From the NCBI GenBank assembly GCA_003427395.1, contig BFEA01000126.1, positions 2,065,620 to 2,100,551 of the forward strand: a DNA stretch of 34,932 bases, written 5' to 3'. The notes under the pieces were generated by a model. The model did not search any database. It had not been told where the DNA came from and worked only from the letters and a program-made list of their open reading frames with translations. The stretch is from Chara braunii. Lineage: Eukaryota; Streptophyta; Charophyceae; Charales; Characeae. Shown one piece after another: positions 8,490 to 19,534 of this stretch. Positions within the stretch are counted from its first letter, which is position 1; each line of letters starts with the position of its first letter. A program made the position numbers and the translations under genes.

Positions 8490-9802
8490 CCTTCAGCAGA
8501 TCTAAGCTGACCTTAGCAGTCAGCCTGATTTCCACGAGTGTGAAGTTTGTTTTTCCGACGCTGCGAAAAGTACGACCGACTATGCGTACCCAACCATGAG
8601 CCTATCCGTACTCACTTCTAGGACTTGGCTCATAGCCGGAGTGGGCACTTCGGCTTTGAGAAGACATACAAAAGCCTATTGCAAAGGTTTATATGACATG
8701 GGATCAAAGGAATGATACGAAAGTTTGTGGTTGAGTGTCAAGTTTGTCAATGCATCCTCTTCCTATTCGTGATGGTTCGGGTGAGTCTCCTTCCATTGAC
8801 TTCACGGGCATAGGAAAAAAAAGCAGGAACGGATACTCGCAAGTAGTGGTGATCGTTGACCGTTTTTCAAAATTTCTGAATTTGATTCCATTGCCACCTC
8901 ACGCCCCAACAAACCTTGTGATCGAGGAGTTTAACAAGAGGTACATTCTGCAGTGTGGTCCCCCGAAGACTTTTATGAGTGACCGGGAAACTAGGTTTAT
9001 AAGTGTAGATTGGAAGGATTTCACCTCCCAGATCTATGACATCAAACTCAAGATGACGTTTGGTCGACATCCCGAAACCAATGGATTGGCCGAGGAGATC
9101 AACCAGATTGTGATCCAACTTCTTCGAGCTCTAATTGTGTCGGATCAGATATCTTAGGATGAGGAATTGTCGATTGTGCAGGGGTTGTACAACGACTCCA
9201 TACACTCCTCCACCGGGGTGACACCTAAACGGTTGCACCTCGGGTGGCAAATTCGCAATCCCCTATTCTATCTGTTTCCTAACCCGCCACCTGGCCTAAC
9301 ACCTGGGCAGCCAGGCTACAACGCTAAGTTTGATCGCTTGCTCAAAGTTGCTATTGCAACTATGGAAAGGCGACGCAGTGTCATGATTAAGCATGCTAAT
9401 AAGAAGCGCCAGCCTGCACCTTTCACAGTAGGAAGCTACGTCTGGGTCAAAATGTCTGTCTGGGTCAAAATGTCTGAGTTTTCGAAAGAAGAAGGTGTAT
9501 CACAAAAACTTCTTCCTCAGTATTATGGTCCGTGGAAGCTGCTGAACCAGGTAGGGGATGATTCATCCGGTCCTTCTCACACAATCGACGTGCCTGCTCA
9601 TCTGCGCACGTACCCAGTCTTTCAACCATCGAAGTTGTTTCCGTATGTACCACCTGAAACTTTTCTGTATCGAGGATCGATGATCCCTCGTGCAATCAAT
9701 GGCGGTCACGACATTGATATAATTGTCGAGAACGGTGGAAAAAGGAAAAACGGACAATACAAAATTAATTTTCTGTATCACCCATTACATGAATTTTATT
9801 GA
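8490..9802 (+). pseudogene. Chromovirus integrase with C-terminal chromodomain
   Basis: This integrase would insert element cDNA. The zinc-binding part reads AHSRSGHFGFEKTY...CQVC (about 8625-8745), with a TGA where tryptophan is expected (RFI*HG). The catalytic core shows SIDFTG, DRFSKFLNLIPLP, FMSDRETRF and HPETNGLAEEINQ, giving the D, D and E. A TAG at 9155-9157 replaces the tryptophan of the usual QISWDEE. The next frame (9167-9802) continues with the core end, then GSYVWVKMS, whose VWVKMS is duplicated by 18 bp, and LLPQYYGPW. It ends with a degraded chromodomain-like segment (DIDIIVENGGKRKNGQYKINFLYHP), the mark of chromoviruses. Confidence 0.92.
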
Positions 9803-10003
9803 ATTTCTAAGAAAGACTTGTTGTAGAGTGCCCCGCGAGTCGTCAAAGCATATTAACGACTGATTGTCCCTCCGAACAACCACCTAAATTCACCGCTACT
9901 CTCACTCCTACGGAACATACTCGATCTCTCTTTACCATTTATGCTTATGATGTGTTATGCAGGGACTCTGTGTGAGTTACTCCCTCGAAGGGACCTCGCT
10001 CTT

Positions 10004-10016
10004 GAGGGGGGGGGAG
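10004..10016 (+). promoter_or_regulatory. Polypurine tract of the chromovirus
   Basis: An all-purine run of G's with flanking GA and AG lies directly before the LTR start TGTAATGACC at 10017, the expected position for plus-strand priming. It sits about 200 bp after the last coding codon. Confidence 0.85.
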
Positions 10017-10385
10017 TGTAATGACCCGCCATAACACAGACTGAGAACACCGCTGATTTATGAGTTTTACTGATGGAATGGATGCCTCGCTGAGATTCTC
10101 ACATTTAGCTGCGTTTTCTAAGTTTGTGTGTGTGTGCGTGCTTGGTGACCTGTGTGCCTGCCTGAGTGCTTGTCGGGATGAGTGTGTGTGTGACCCGCAA
10201 GGGTACTTGCTTGTTTGGGAGGCCCGTAGGGCCGGTACTTACCAGTGGCCTCGATATTGAGGGTTTGCAGCAGGGAAAACACTAAAGTGGTGGAGCAAGA
10301 GGCCCGCGGCACTTAGAGCAGCGGAAAAACACTCAAGTAGTAGGTAGGCCAGTACCCCACCAAGTAGAAGTAGATATGTCGGGTA
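10017..10385 (+). mobile_element. Chromovirus 3' LTR, left part (interrupted)
   Basis: The sequence begins TGTAATGACCCG right after the polypurine tract, a start I associate with plant chromovirus LTRs. It includes a (TG)n-like stretch at about 10122-10140 and no gene. It ends at the insertion point of the large - strand element (GGTA at 10382-10385). The right part may resume at 24351 (GGTACTTAAG), but I cannot confirm the LTR end because no 5' LTR is available for comparison. Confidence 0.65.
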
Positions 10386-13122
10386 TGTGACGCGCAACCT
10401 CACGCCCTGTGCTGTCTTCCGTTCGGAGTGTTAGGCGCGCGGAAAGAGGCCCAGAAAAAAAAGCAAGATGGGGTGTGCCAAGGATTTTTGGAAACTGAGT
10501 GTGGGGACACAGATGGAACTGAAATCCCCCGTGTTGGTCCGATGAAGCAAGTTGATTGCTTTCGCGCGTCACGGAATGCGCGCATGGGCACGGTGCGAAA
10601 AAAGAAAGATTCAAATTTAATCCAAAAAGTACTGCCTAGCTTCCCACCGAGCTACAGCCCGTCGTTTAGAACAGAAAGGCTTTGACACACTTTGCGTGTC
10701 TCGTTTTCGTATCAAATCTCGTCGTCGTTCACTGGTCAGTTTCGAGTTTGACGTGGATGGTCTCAACCGCGTGGCTCTTTCTTTATGCTCGTCTTCACTC
10801 CGCACACGGTAGTGCAAACCCCTGGATTCCTAGCGCTCAAAATGCTGGCATTCGGTGCATAGAGTGCGCGGCCAGTGGGGCTCTACTGCCGTCCACGGGA
10901 TGACGATCAGCTCGTTGAATGACAACAATATCGAGTAAGGTGGGAAGTGCGTATTGATAATGACAAACCCAAACTCTACGAACCCTGAACAGCGGTTGGC
11001 CAGAGGGAAGTCGTATCGCCCGCCGATCTGTGCGACAGTTTCTCGTACGTCCCACTCACACACGCGTGTCCTTCCTTCGTTATACAGAAAAGGCCGTGCT
11101 GGGACGGGAGGTACGGGAGGCTGGTGCCCAATCGGAGGGTACTGGTCAGTCCACATATCAATCAGTTGTAAAGACCTTGCGTCGTCATCCAAAAAAGAAA
11201 GCACTTGCACTACTCCTAAACAATTTCCTTCAACACGAGAGGGAGAGAGAGAAAGACACTTCAGCAACTTGATCATGCATATAACTAAGAGACCGATCCG
11301 CGGCTCTGGTTAAGTGAGCCGGTGCGTCGTTGATCCCAGGCGCCTGGTTTCTCGAGGCCGCCTCGTGATTTGGCTTGCTGATGTCGGAGCATAAGGCAGA
11401 TGGCATGCGCAGTGCACTCAAAACTACAGATCTAAACACTCTTATATTCTCGGACAAAATCCCGACGACAATCGTCTAATCAACGCAAAAGAGACGCGCA
11501 TTTCCATACATTCATTCATTGTGGAAGGTGCGAAAAATGAGCCATGCACAGGAAAAAGATGGATTGCTCACACAGTTCACACGCATCCACCGTTCACAAG
11601 ACAAAAAGACAGGGTCCTTGCGTAGGAGGACTACCCAGGAAACTAATGGAAGAGTTCCGAAAAAAATTCTTTCACACAGAAACAGGATGCCGACTCATTC
11701 TCATTTAGGAGAGGGATAATCATTCAGACGCATCATCATTCAAAAAGAGAAAGAGAGAAGGAGCGAGAGAGAGAGCGAGAGAGTCCCGGGAAAGAAAGTC
11801 AGAATAGAAGAGGACAAGGTCTGGAAAGAGAAAAGTTCGGCGTCGCCGCCGTACACTCACGCCAAAGATAACAATCCACAACAAAGGCGCATTCGCCGTT
11901 ACTTCCAATATGGCCCCGGGCCAATCAACTCAACTCCGATCATCGATCCTCGTACTCGCACCGACGATCCCAGTCGTCGTGTGCTAACTCCCACCACTGT
12001 GATCGTCACCCCGCTGTCGTAAACTCGACACAGTTCGCCCGGATCCCACAGTCCGTCGTGGCGATCAAGCGCGCAACCGGCCAGCCTATCGTCAGCCCGA
12101 CAGGACTTTCTGACTCGCATCAACCCACTCTGCCTAGCCACTTCTTCCCGGAAGCTGGCTTAGGAGTCAAGAACGTAAGAGAGATTTGCGGACGCGCTTG
12201 CGGGTTTTATAGTTGTGACAAGGGAGATAGAAGGGGGAAAAGGCGACGGGAAAGCTGAGGTGTAAGAGGAGAAGCAGGAGGAGAAGACTTTGAGAAGAGT
12301 GTTCTACGAACGCCATGTTGATTCCTCGAAACTCAAGGCTCAACCAATCAGATTCGCCGCGCAATGGGAAGGTCCTATTGATCCGCGCACCTGATTGGCG
12401 AGCGGGAGTTATCGATGGATCGACCGGGCGTCGTGCACCAGACTCGGAGAGTGAGAGGAGAAAAGGCGCGGGAAGTAGCGCAAGACGGGTTCAAGATTTA
12501 GATGGTCAAGAAAGGGAAATGGGCGCGCAAAAAGCAGGGCGGGAGAGAGAGAGAGAGGGAGAAGAAAAACAGTTACGGGGAGAGAGAAAAAGGAGGGAGA
12601 AGGGAAGGGAGGCGCGGGAGGGAGCGATGCGGGGGACAGAGAGGAGAAAGCTCTGCATACGCGGCGCCATCAACAAAAAGAAAGAAAAAGGCACCGAAAC
12701 AGTTACGGCTTGCTTCTATCCTAATTCAAAAATTGAAATCACCATATCCGCGCGCAAAGGCGACGTGGGGAAAAGAAAATCCTACGCCTATTCGTATTCA
12801 CACAAAATTCCAAGAGTTTTCCCCGACGCGCCCAAGAACATACACACCCAAAAAGGGCATGTCGAAGTTTCGCTTGTCCCGGAATTCCCAACTGTTGAGC
12901 CCAATTCCTAGTGCGCTCGCTAAGGCGCACGTAAATTCCCATGTATTTCCCGATTTTGCAAAAAGGAAAAACAGAACCTAGAAGTCGAAAATGCTTTCAG
13001 AAAAATGAAAAATGCGGCATCCGAAAACAAGAAATCGAAACGGGGTTTTTCTGGGGTTAGTATGATACAAGCAAAAGAAGGGGTACGAAAGATGGCACGG
13101 GTTCGGGAAGTGGTTCGTCACA
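10386..13122 (-). repeat. Left (3') LTR of the large gypsy element
   Basis: It is collinear with 21642-24350 over its whole length. The match starts at ACCTCACGCC (10397) and ends at TTCGTCACA (13122). It holds about 21 extra bases near 10434-10455 relative to the other copy. The 11 bases TGTGACGCGCA at 10386-10396 are not present at the equivalent place in the right LTR, yet they supply the expected TG terminus. I see no polypurine tract on the - strand just upstream of this LTR (13123 onward). A GA-rich stretch lies at about 11745-11785. Confidence 0.88.
10830..11276 (-). pseudogene. LTR-internal ORF, copy in left LTR (148 codons)
   Basis: This ORF of unknown function lies inside the LTR. 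It begins MIKLLKCLSLSPS and contains SFLDDDARSLQLIDMWTDQ, FGFVIINTHFPPYSILL and WTAVEPHWPRTLCTECQ. The frame stops at TAG (10830-10832), where the other LTR copy reads TAC and continues for 36 more codons. Over the shared 148 codons I count 13 amino-acid differences, a high proportion of changes being replacing, so the protein has not been kept since insertion. I do not recognise the family. Being in the LTR, it might originally have been a captured gene fragment or an upstream ORF of the element transcript. Confidence 0.5.
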
Positions 13123-13507
13123 TATGTGACGCGCAGGGGGTTCCAAAATTATGCGATCTCCTGATTGCATGTCATGGCGGAACAGAGTGATGCATGAAGA
13201 ACCAAACACATTAATCAGAGCTCCAAAAAGAAGCACAACGAGCGGTAACTGAGCCGTGAATGAGATGGCGACAACATCCGTGGCAAGATTTATGCGGCCC
13301 TGTCATATGCAACCCCCCTGCTCTGTAGAGATCGTGCAGGTGACGCCATCACGGTCCACGTGAGCTCCGTGTGCTCTGTACCCCAGCTCGTTACTGCCCG
13401 TCGAATCAGAGCGTAGGTTGACGACATCGTCGATGGCGGGATCTTCGCGAAGCTTACTGATTCATGCCGATGAGGAGAGGAGGAGGGGGGGGGTATGTGA
13501 ATGGGGC
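13123..13507. other. Untranslated segment between extra ORF and 3' LTR
   Basis: No ORF is recognised. It begins with TATGTGACGCGCA (13123-13135), which also occurs just left of the left LTR (10384-10396). It ends with a + strand purine tract (13470-13494, GAGGAGAGGAGGAGG then nine G's) followed by TATGTGA. On the coding (-) strand this is a pyrimidine tract, so it is not an obvious polypurine tract for this element. Confidence 0.5.
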
Positions 13508-15506
13508 CTACCGCCTAGTTGGAATAGGCCAGTAGAGACGGTACATGGAGGGGATCTCGCGGGGATGACGGGGAGGAAGCGGGGGTAGGAAGCGATTCAT
13601 CCCTTCCATTGTCACCGGGAGCTCCTCATATCGGATGATCCGATGAAACTGGGGGAAATGATCGCCGCTGCGGGGAAGGGAAGCGAGGTAGTCGCGATAG
13701 AAGGAGGAAAGGGTGAGGAAGAGCGCCTCTCGAAAGATCTCAAAGTGGCGGCAAGCGGGGATTGTCCCCGTGGCAACGCAGTAAACCTCTACCACGTTGC
13801 ATCGCTCCCATGCAGCGCTGAACAGCAGGAGATGCCAGCAGAACATGGGGGCAACAGATTGAAGGGAGGAGTGGGGGTGGACGGTGGCGAGTAGACGGGT
13901 AGAATATAAGTCACGAAACAGACGGGGATGGAAAGGATGGGAAGGGAAGGTGACGGGGGTACGGATCTGCTCGAGGGTGAGGAAATCAAGGGGTCGGCGG
14001 GACAGCGTCCGAGGACGAAGGCCTATCGCCCGCATCGGTACGTGGGCGAACTGGGGGACGGGTGGGGCTAGAGGAGGAGGGGGATCGGCTCCGTCTCCAT
14101 CGCGCGGTACTTGAGGTGGCGGCTGCAGGGTCGCCATCTTCGGGCTTCGGCGGCTCTGGATCCCTGGTCGGATCGTTACCGATGCGCAGGCTAGCTTCGT
14201 TGGCGAACTCCAGTTGGCGCTTCCCGGTGGCAATTTCTTCGCGCTTTCGCGCCGCTTCCGGATCTTCCGTCTCCGTTCCCGTGCGCGTCGCTTCCTCTGG
14301 CAAGGCTTCCCACTCGGACCCGGTCCCTTCTTCTTCCTCTCCCTCCCCACTCAGCTCACCCTCGCTATGTTCACTATAGCTTCCCTCCTCCGATGTTTCT
14401 TCGTCGTCGTCGTCGATCACCACTTCCTCTGCCCTCGGATAGAAGGCGTGAGGGATGATCTCGTACGGCTTCAGATACTCCTGCCGCGATGGTAGCGTAT
14501 CCTCGTCCCTAGGTTCCTCCAAGCACGCGGTCCACTGAAGGTACGGGTTCAATGATCGCTCAAAAATATATGGAGCAGGACTGTCGTCACTCTGAAAATA
14601 GATGTCGGGCGAGAGATCGTCCACCAATTGCATGATCGGTGCAATAAGCTCCTGCGCAATCAGGTGGCGTCGACCCGGCCGTACCGATCCGAAGAGAAAG
14701 CCAAGAAGATCTCCTTCCACGTTAGTCCTCCAAGCCTGTATGATCAGCAGCTCCGGGTTCTCGATCCACGTGGGATGCTCGCTAGTACCCGTCCACGTCA
14801 CCTGTACTCTAGCCAAGCAGAAAGACAGCTCCTCAAACGTTTCGCGCCACAACCGCCAATGTCCAGGATTGATAAGAGGGACTGAAAGAGGCTCGAACGA
14901 GAAGGAAAGAGAGGGGTGAAGATCGGATTGCCAGAAGGTGGGGAAAAGAGAGGAGAGAGCAAAGATAGAGAGAGGAGCGAGGAGATCGGCGTGGTTCATT
15001 GGGGATGTGGAAAGGGGACGAGGGTTGGGATCGCAACTGGCCGCTCGCGGTGATCGGCGAATATTGTCTAGATCCGGTGTAAAGATCGGGATAATGTTGT
15101 ACCCTTGTCGGCCGAGGACGTGCTGCCACACGTTGGACACTTGCTCCGTCCACTCGCGCAGCGAGGTCAAGATCACGGTATGCCACAGCAGATTGATCGA
15201 TTTGATGTCGCCGGCGAATGCCGCCACCGTGGTGACGTGGCTCGTCCTGGGACCCGCTCGCCGATGAACTGCGATTACCTCCGCGAATACCACTGCGTGA
15301 GGCCTTCCTTCGATCCGAAACGCGGTGGCGACACAGATACCTTCGCCGCAGAAGAATCGCATCAGACGCCGAAGATCCGCATTGAGCCCAGGGTGACAAA
15401 CTTGCCGAATCTCTGAGATGTGGCCACGTGGCTGCAACAGTTGCGCGTCAAGAACCCGCTCCGTGATAAAACTCGTGGCGAGGTGGGAGAGGAGGACGAA
15501 GGACAA
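13508..15506 (-). pseudogene. Extra ORF downstream of integrase, in two frames
   Basis: Two overlapping frames, 15506-13986 (506 codons) and 14350-13508 (280 codons), probably derive from one protein of about 650 residues with a frameshift near 14000. The N-terminal part reads LRRLMRFFCGEGICVATAF...GDIKSINLLWHTVILTSLREWTEQVSNVWQHVLGRQGY. A middle block is rich in W, L and P. It is followed by an acidic and serine-rich region (EEVVIDDDDEETSEEGSYSEHSEGELSGEGEEEEG) and a basic S/R/P stretch (RWRRSRSPSSSSPTRPP). The second frame carries a hydrophobic segment (FCWHLLLFSAAWERCNVVEVYCVATG) and ends YRLYWPIPTRR. I do not recognise it. The place is where some gypsy elements carry env-like or other accessory ORFs; nothing here proves an envelope. 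Confidence 0.6.
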
Positions 15507-16813
15507 GAGGGAGAAAGAGGAGAGAGAGTTAGATCGTCGTCGTTCTCCTCGCTTTTCGAGGAAGAAGAGGGAGGAAGATCAGAAGGAGGAAGAAGATGGA
15601 GGTAGGAGGTATGCCGGACGATGGGGACAGAGTTATGGCTGGCACTAGCTTCAGGCGCGATGCGCACCGTGTTGGCGCCGTTGGGTCCAAGTTCGACAAC
15701 GTGAAAACAACCAGAGAACTTGGGAGCGAGTTTCCGGTCGCGTGCACATTTACGTACCTGCACTAGGTCCCCTAATTTATATTGGTACTGGGGCCCAACA
15801 TTTCCATTCCGGGCCTCGTAGCTATGGACCTGTCTACCATGGGCCAGTTCGGTCATCCTTTGCCTTTTTCGGGCCAGCTTCGGGACGGCCCGTTCCATTA
15901 ACTCAGTGTACCTTTTGGCCTTGGGCTTGAGAGCTGCACGCGTGTCTCTACCCCCTGCTTCGGCAATTTCCGAGTTACCCCGATAATCGACACAGGGGAG
16001 GCTATTAGTTCGAAGCTGAAAGGGGGTAAACCCTGTAGACTCGTGAGGGGTGGCCCGGTGGATTCCGACGATCTGATATACGATCTCGGGCCAAGGACGC
16101 ATGTCGTGTGCTGCTAAGTTTCTGCGAAGGGCGGTTTTAATCATACGGTTGGCATTCTCGGCCAACCCGTTCGACTGGGACACGTGGGGTGCCGTGTGTC
16201 GGAGCGTGACGCCCCTTCGTGCAAGAAGTTCCTCTACCTCACCTTTGAATTCCGACCCATTGTCGGTTAGAATTTCTTCCGTATCTAGATGGGTATAGAG
16301 GAATTGTTCGATGTACGTGGCTATTTCTGCGGCCTTTCGGATCTTACAGGGATAGACTTCAATGTATTTGGAAAAATGATCAATTAAAACTAACAGGATA
16401 GAATATTCACAGCGGTTTGGGCCAGGTGGCACGTCAATATCTGTCGTGTCCAAACTGATCCGCTGGAAAGGACACACTACTTCTCTTGGTACTATCGTGT
16501 TTGGTCCCCGTATAGGGGCGCGATCAGCAGCGCAGACCAGACAGTTAGCGACAATGTATTTGACGTCATCTCGTATATTGGACCAGAACCATCGGTTCTG
16601 GTTTACAGTTGCCTCTGTGACACGTATTGCAAAATGAGCGGCCTGTTCTTCGTGAGCAGATCGGATCCAATCGTATCTCTGGAATGGATGGGGAACCATC
16701 AACCAGGAACCTGATCCGTCAGTTTTACGCTTTTCCAAATGACAGTTGATCCATCGATAGTCCCGAGATCTCTCGGTTGCCCTACGTCTGTCGTGTTTGG
16801 TGAGGTGGCCCAA
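15362..16813 (-). pseudogene. Integrase of the large gypsy element
   Basis: This integrase frame of 483 codons is the best-preserved domain of the element. The zinc-binding HHCC residues are H54, H60, C91 and C94. The catalytic core reads ISLDTTDIDV (D122), LVLIDHFSKYIEVYP, ILTDNGSEFKG (D184) and SQSNGLAENANR (E219). The C-terminal part has YQYKLGDLVQVRK...LAPKFSGCFHVVELG, the usual SH3-like integrase end; I see no clear chromodomain. From about residue 410 it turns into a serine/proline-rich tail overlapping the extra ORF by 145 bp in another frame. The catalytic triad is present, but upstream pol is frameshifted, so a full Pol cannot be made. Confidence 0.93.
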
Positions 16814-16915
16814 TGATAGTCTTGCTAATTTTGCTAATAAAATTTTATCCGTCCAAACCTCCGCTCGTCGGTATTTTTCGTCGTATTCAAGGCCGTCCGT
16901 ACGGGCGGCCTCGAA

Positions 16916-17203
16916 TCAAACCTCCGTGGGGAGCTTGTTCGTATGACACAAGGGGCACCTCCATTCCTTGTTACTCGTCCGATATCGAACGCAGGCCCCG
17001 TGCGCACGGTTGACACACGTGGCACATTCTACCCAATTGACAAACCCGGTCTCGAAAGGATGACAGTCGACCCCATAAACCCGTGCAATACACGTGCAAA
17101 AATAACAGAATTTATCGCGGAGAGTGGCGAAGAAAGCGGAGGACGTGAGGGGGGCAAAATTAGTAGGAGATGAAGGGGTTGCGGAGGCGAGTGGGTTAGT
17201 CAT
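16916..17203 (-). pseudogene. PHD finger module between RNase H and integrase
   Basis: This 95-codon frame carries a zinc finger of the PHD type, a chromatin-reading fold that often binds histone H3 tails. The spacing fits: C33-x2-C36 (or C38), C47, then WVECATCVNRAHGAC (C60-x2-C63-x4-H68-x2-C71) and WRCPLC (C83-x2-C86). The WVxC and WxCPxC features are typical. It sits between the RNase H frame ending at 17200 and the integrase frame starting at 16813, so it was probably an internal Pol module. It could serve the targeting role that chromodomains play in chromoviruses; that is inference. Confidence 0.8.
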
Positions 17204-17856
17204 GATGACAGAAGAGAGATGGGACTGACTTGTGGCGAAAGTAAAATAGACAAATTAGTCCTCGTGCCACTTACTGTTTCGACAAAATCTCCACTTGGCC
17301 GTACCGGGGGTCCAACCTCCTGTTTAGGTTCGTTCCACGGAATCACCTCCTCATTCTTAGGAACTTTCTCAGGCCGGTGCAGCCGTGTCAGTCCGTCTGC
17401 ATTCCCGTGTCTCTCGTGCTTCCGATGACGAATGTCAAAGTCCATGCTCTACAGCACCGTTGCCCATCGCCCGATCATGCCCGAGTAATCCTTCGACTTC
17501 TTCAGAGCCAACAGGGGCTCATGATCAGTCACGAGGGTGAATTTTCGCCCATACAGGTAAGCACGAAAGTGACTGATTCCCTAGAGAGCCGCATAGCATT
17601 CGCCCGTTGGAGTGGCGTAGTTGCGTTTGCAGACGGGTACGGATTTGGACGCATACTCCACCACGCTCTCGAGTCCGCTTGGTCCCATCTGGGCAAGGAT
17701 CGCCGATATCGCTTCAGGTTGCCAGTCAGTGATGGGAACAAAAGGTTTTTCGGGATCCGGTCTTATAAGGATCGGAGCCGAAATGAGAGCGGCCTTGAGT
17801 GTGGAAAACGCTTGATCGCATTCCGGCGTCCAGATCAACGGCTGATCCTTGCGCAA
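17200..17856 (-). pseudogene. Connection and RNase H of the large gypsy element
   Basis: The frame 17856-17581 reads PLIWTPECDQAFSTLKAAL (connection), PFVPITDWQPEAISAIL (first RNase H aspartate) and YATPTGECYAAL (glutamate), then a stop at 17581-17583. After it, FRAYLYGRKFTLVTDHEPLLAL gives the third acidic residue. Another stop precedes the 17445-17200 frame, which has DFDIRHRKHERHGNADGLTRL, the usual end of RNase H. An acidic and serine-rich spacer leads to the PHD module. Confidence 0.9.
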
Positions 17857-17910
17857 CAGATTTGTGAGGGGTCCCGCAATCGCCGCGAAGCCCTTGATAA
17901 ATCTTCGGTA

Positions 17911-18732
17911 CTACGAGGCTAGGCCCAGAAAGACGCGAACTTGCATGATAGTCGTAGGGACCGGCGTGTCCCTGACAACTGCCACCTTCTGCGGCTCCGG
18001 TTGAAGTCCCTTGTCTGTCACCACGTGCCCTAGGAAGGAAATGATGGTGAGGAAAAACTGACACTTCTTAAGCGCCACTTTGAAACCTGCATCTCGTAAT
18101 GCATGCAGTGTCCATTCAATGTGCTGCACGTGTCTCTTGTAGGAACTCGAATACACCAGGATGTCATCCATGTACACGATCACGCAGTAGTTGATGATGC
18201 TCTGCGCCAAACGAGTATTCCACACGAAATTATGAAAAACCATGTTCATGGCCCGCTCAAAAGTCGCAGGGGCGTTGCAGATACCAATCGGACATCGAAT
18301 TCATTGCCGCGTACCTTCGAAAAGCACAAACGCGGTTTTCGGACGATCTTCTTCTCGGACAAGAAGATGATGGAATCCATGGCGAACATCAAACTTGCTG
18401 AAAAATCGAGCACTCCCAATCGCATCCAACAATTCATCAATCCGGGGGAGAGGGTACACATCTGTAATCGTGATATCATTCAATTTCCGATAATCAATAC
18501 AAATACGAATCCCTCCGGCCTTTTTAGGCACGATCACTACAGGAAAAGACCATGGACCTATAGTGGGTTCGATCCATCCATTAGCTTCGAACTCCTTAAT
18601 CCGCTGAAAAGCAGCCGCTCTTTGAGCTGGCGAGTATCGGTAGGGAGCGCAACTAATGGGCGGATGATCTCCCATGAGAATGGCATGCTCGATCACATTA
18701 GTTAAGCCGATGTCGTTATCTTGTATGCTCAA
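17911..18732 (-). pseudogene. Reverse transcriptase of the large gypsy element
   Basis: The N-terminal frame (18732-18301) shows RYSPAQRAAAFQRIKEFEANGWIEP, SFPVVIVPKKAGGIRICIDYRKLND, VYPLPRIDELLD, FFSKFDVRHGFHHL and KTAF. A frameshift near 18300 is followed by CPIGICNAPATFERAMNMVF. The 18249-17911 frame then gives YCVIVYMDDILVYS, the YMDD catalytic box, HVQHIEWTLHALR and FLGHVVTDKGLQPEP. All RT blocks are present in order, split by the frameshift, with a stop at its 3' end. Confidence 0.94.
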
Positions 18733-18864
18733 TATTTCTTCGTAGCCATTTTAACACACGAATTAACGATTTCCGAAGTTCCGTGGGAACGTGACCTCGC
18801 AAGGTGATCGTTGATTCCCCGGAAATATTAACGGGGGCATATCGATCCAATCAACCGGCCGTTC

Positions 18865-19351
18865 TCATCGATCATGGACACTAAAAAAAATGGAACTACT
18901 GGTGCGAACAGAGAAGACAGTTGCTATCATCTGGGACTCAGCAGGGCTGATCATCTCTGTTTCTTTAGTTTCAGCGTCAGTTTCTGAACCAACCGAGGTC
19001 GGTTCCATAGTTAGCCCTGTTAGATCCGTCATTTCTTGCATCAGATTAGGTACATCATTTAGCGGTGCTTCCGCCTCTTGTTTAATCAAGGCGATGGTGG
19101 CTCCTCTCGTTAGTAACGATCGAGGTGGAAAAACAAAAAACATCTAAATACTGTTCCGTTTGTTGATAACGCGTTCGTAAGGAGAGAGCTCCCCCGTACA
19201 AGGTGCGAGGGGGTTCCAAAGCATCAGCCAGATCGGAAACTTGCAATATGGGTTCCCCGAGGAGGACTGAAGGACTAACTTGAGTTATCAGAGGCGCAAG
19301 CGCGCTATCTCCGGGATCAACATGGAAACTTCGAGCAGGGTCGGGGCACAC
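18865..19351 (-). pseudogene. Protease-RT linker region, broken frames
   Basis: Two overlapping - strand frames (19351-19082 and 19143-18865) encode acidic low-complexity sequence (LTGLTMEPTSVGSETDAETKETEMISPAESQ) with no recognised domain. They lie between protease and RT where gypsy polyproteins often have a poorly conserved spacer. The frames switch and stops occur, so the linker is decayed. Confidence 0.5.
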
Positions 19352-19534
19352 TTGGAATTCCTCGGGAATTTCGCGTTCGAAAAGTTCAACCAGGTGCTTC
19401 CATTCATCTTCGCTGGGCAGCTCTTCTTCGTATTCCTGTTCCCTGATTCCATCACTTATGTCCGAGGGAGAGCACTCCTCGGGATCAATGCATCGAATCC
19501 CAATTTGAGCCGAGTTAGGGACCCGTTTTATAGT

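Larger units (their letters stand above)
6560..10385 (+). mobile_element. Degenerate Ty3/gypsy chromovirus, 5'-truncated
   Basis: The order on the + strand is protease, RT, RNase H, integrase, chromodomain, polypurine tract and 3' LTR start, which is the gypsy order. Neither a gag region nor a 5' LTR is recognised upstream of about 6560. The coding region carries several stops, at least two frameshifts and a deletion in RT. The 3' LTR begins TGTAATGACCCG at 10017 and is cut at about 10385 by the large - strand element, so the chromovirus is the older of the two. Confidence 0.88.

Noticed and set aside
12315-12911. 198-codon + strand ORF in the left LTR, with a partial match in the right LTR
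   Set aside because: Purine-rich, highly charged, antisense to the element, and the frame breaks differently in the other copy. It looks like a composition artefact.
13470-13494. Purine tract as polypurine tract of the large element
   Set aside because: It is purine-rich on the + strand, while the element is coded on the - strand, and it is 350 bp away from the LTR.
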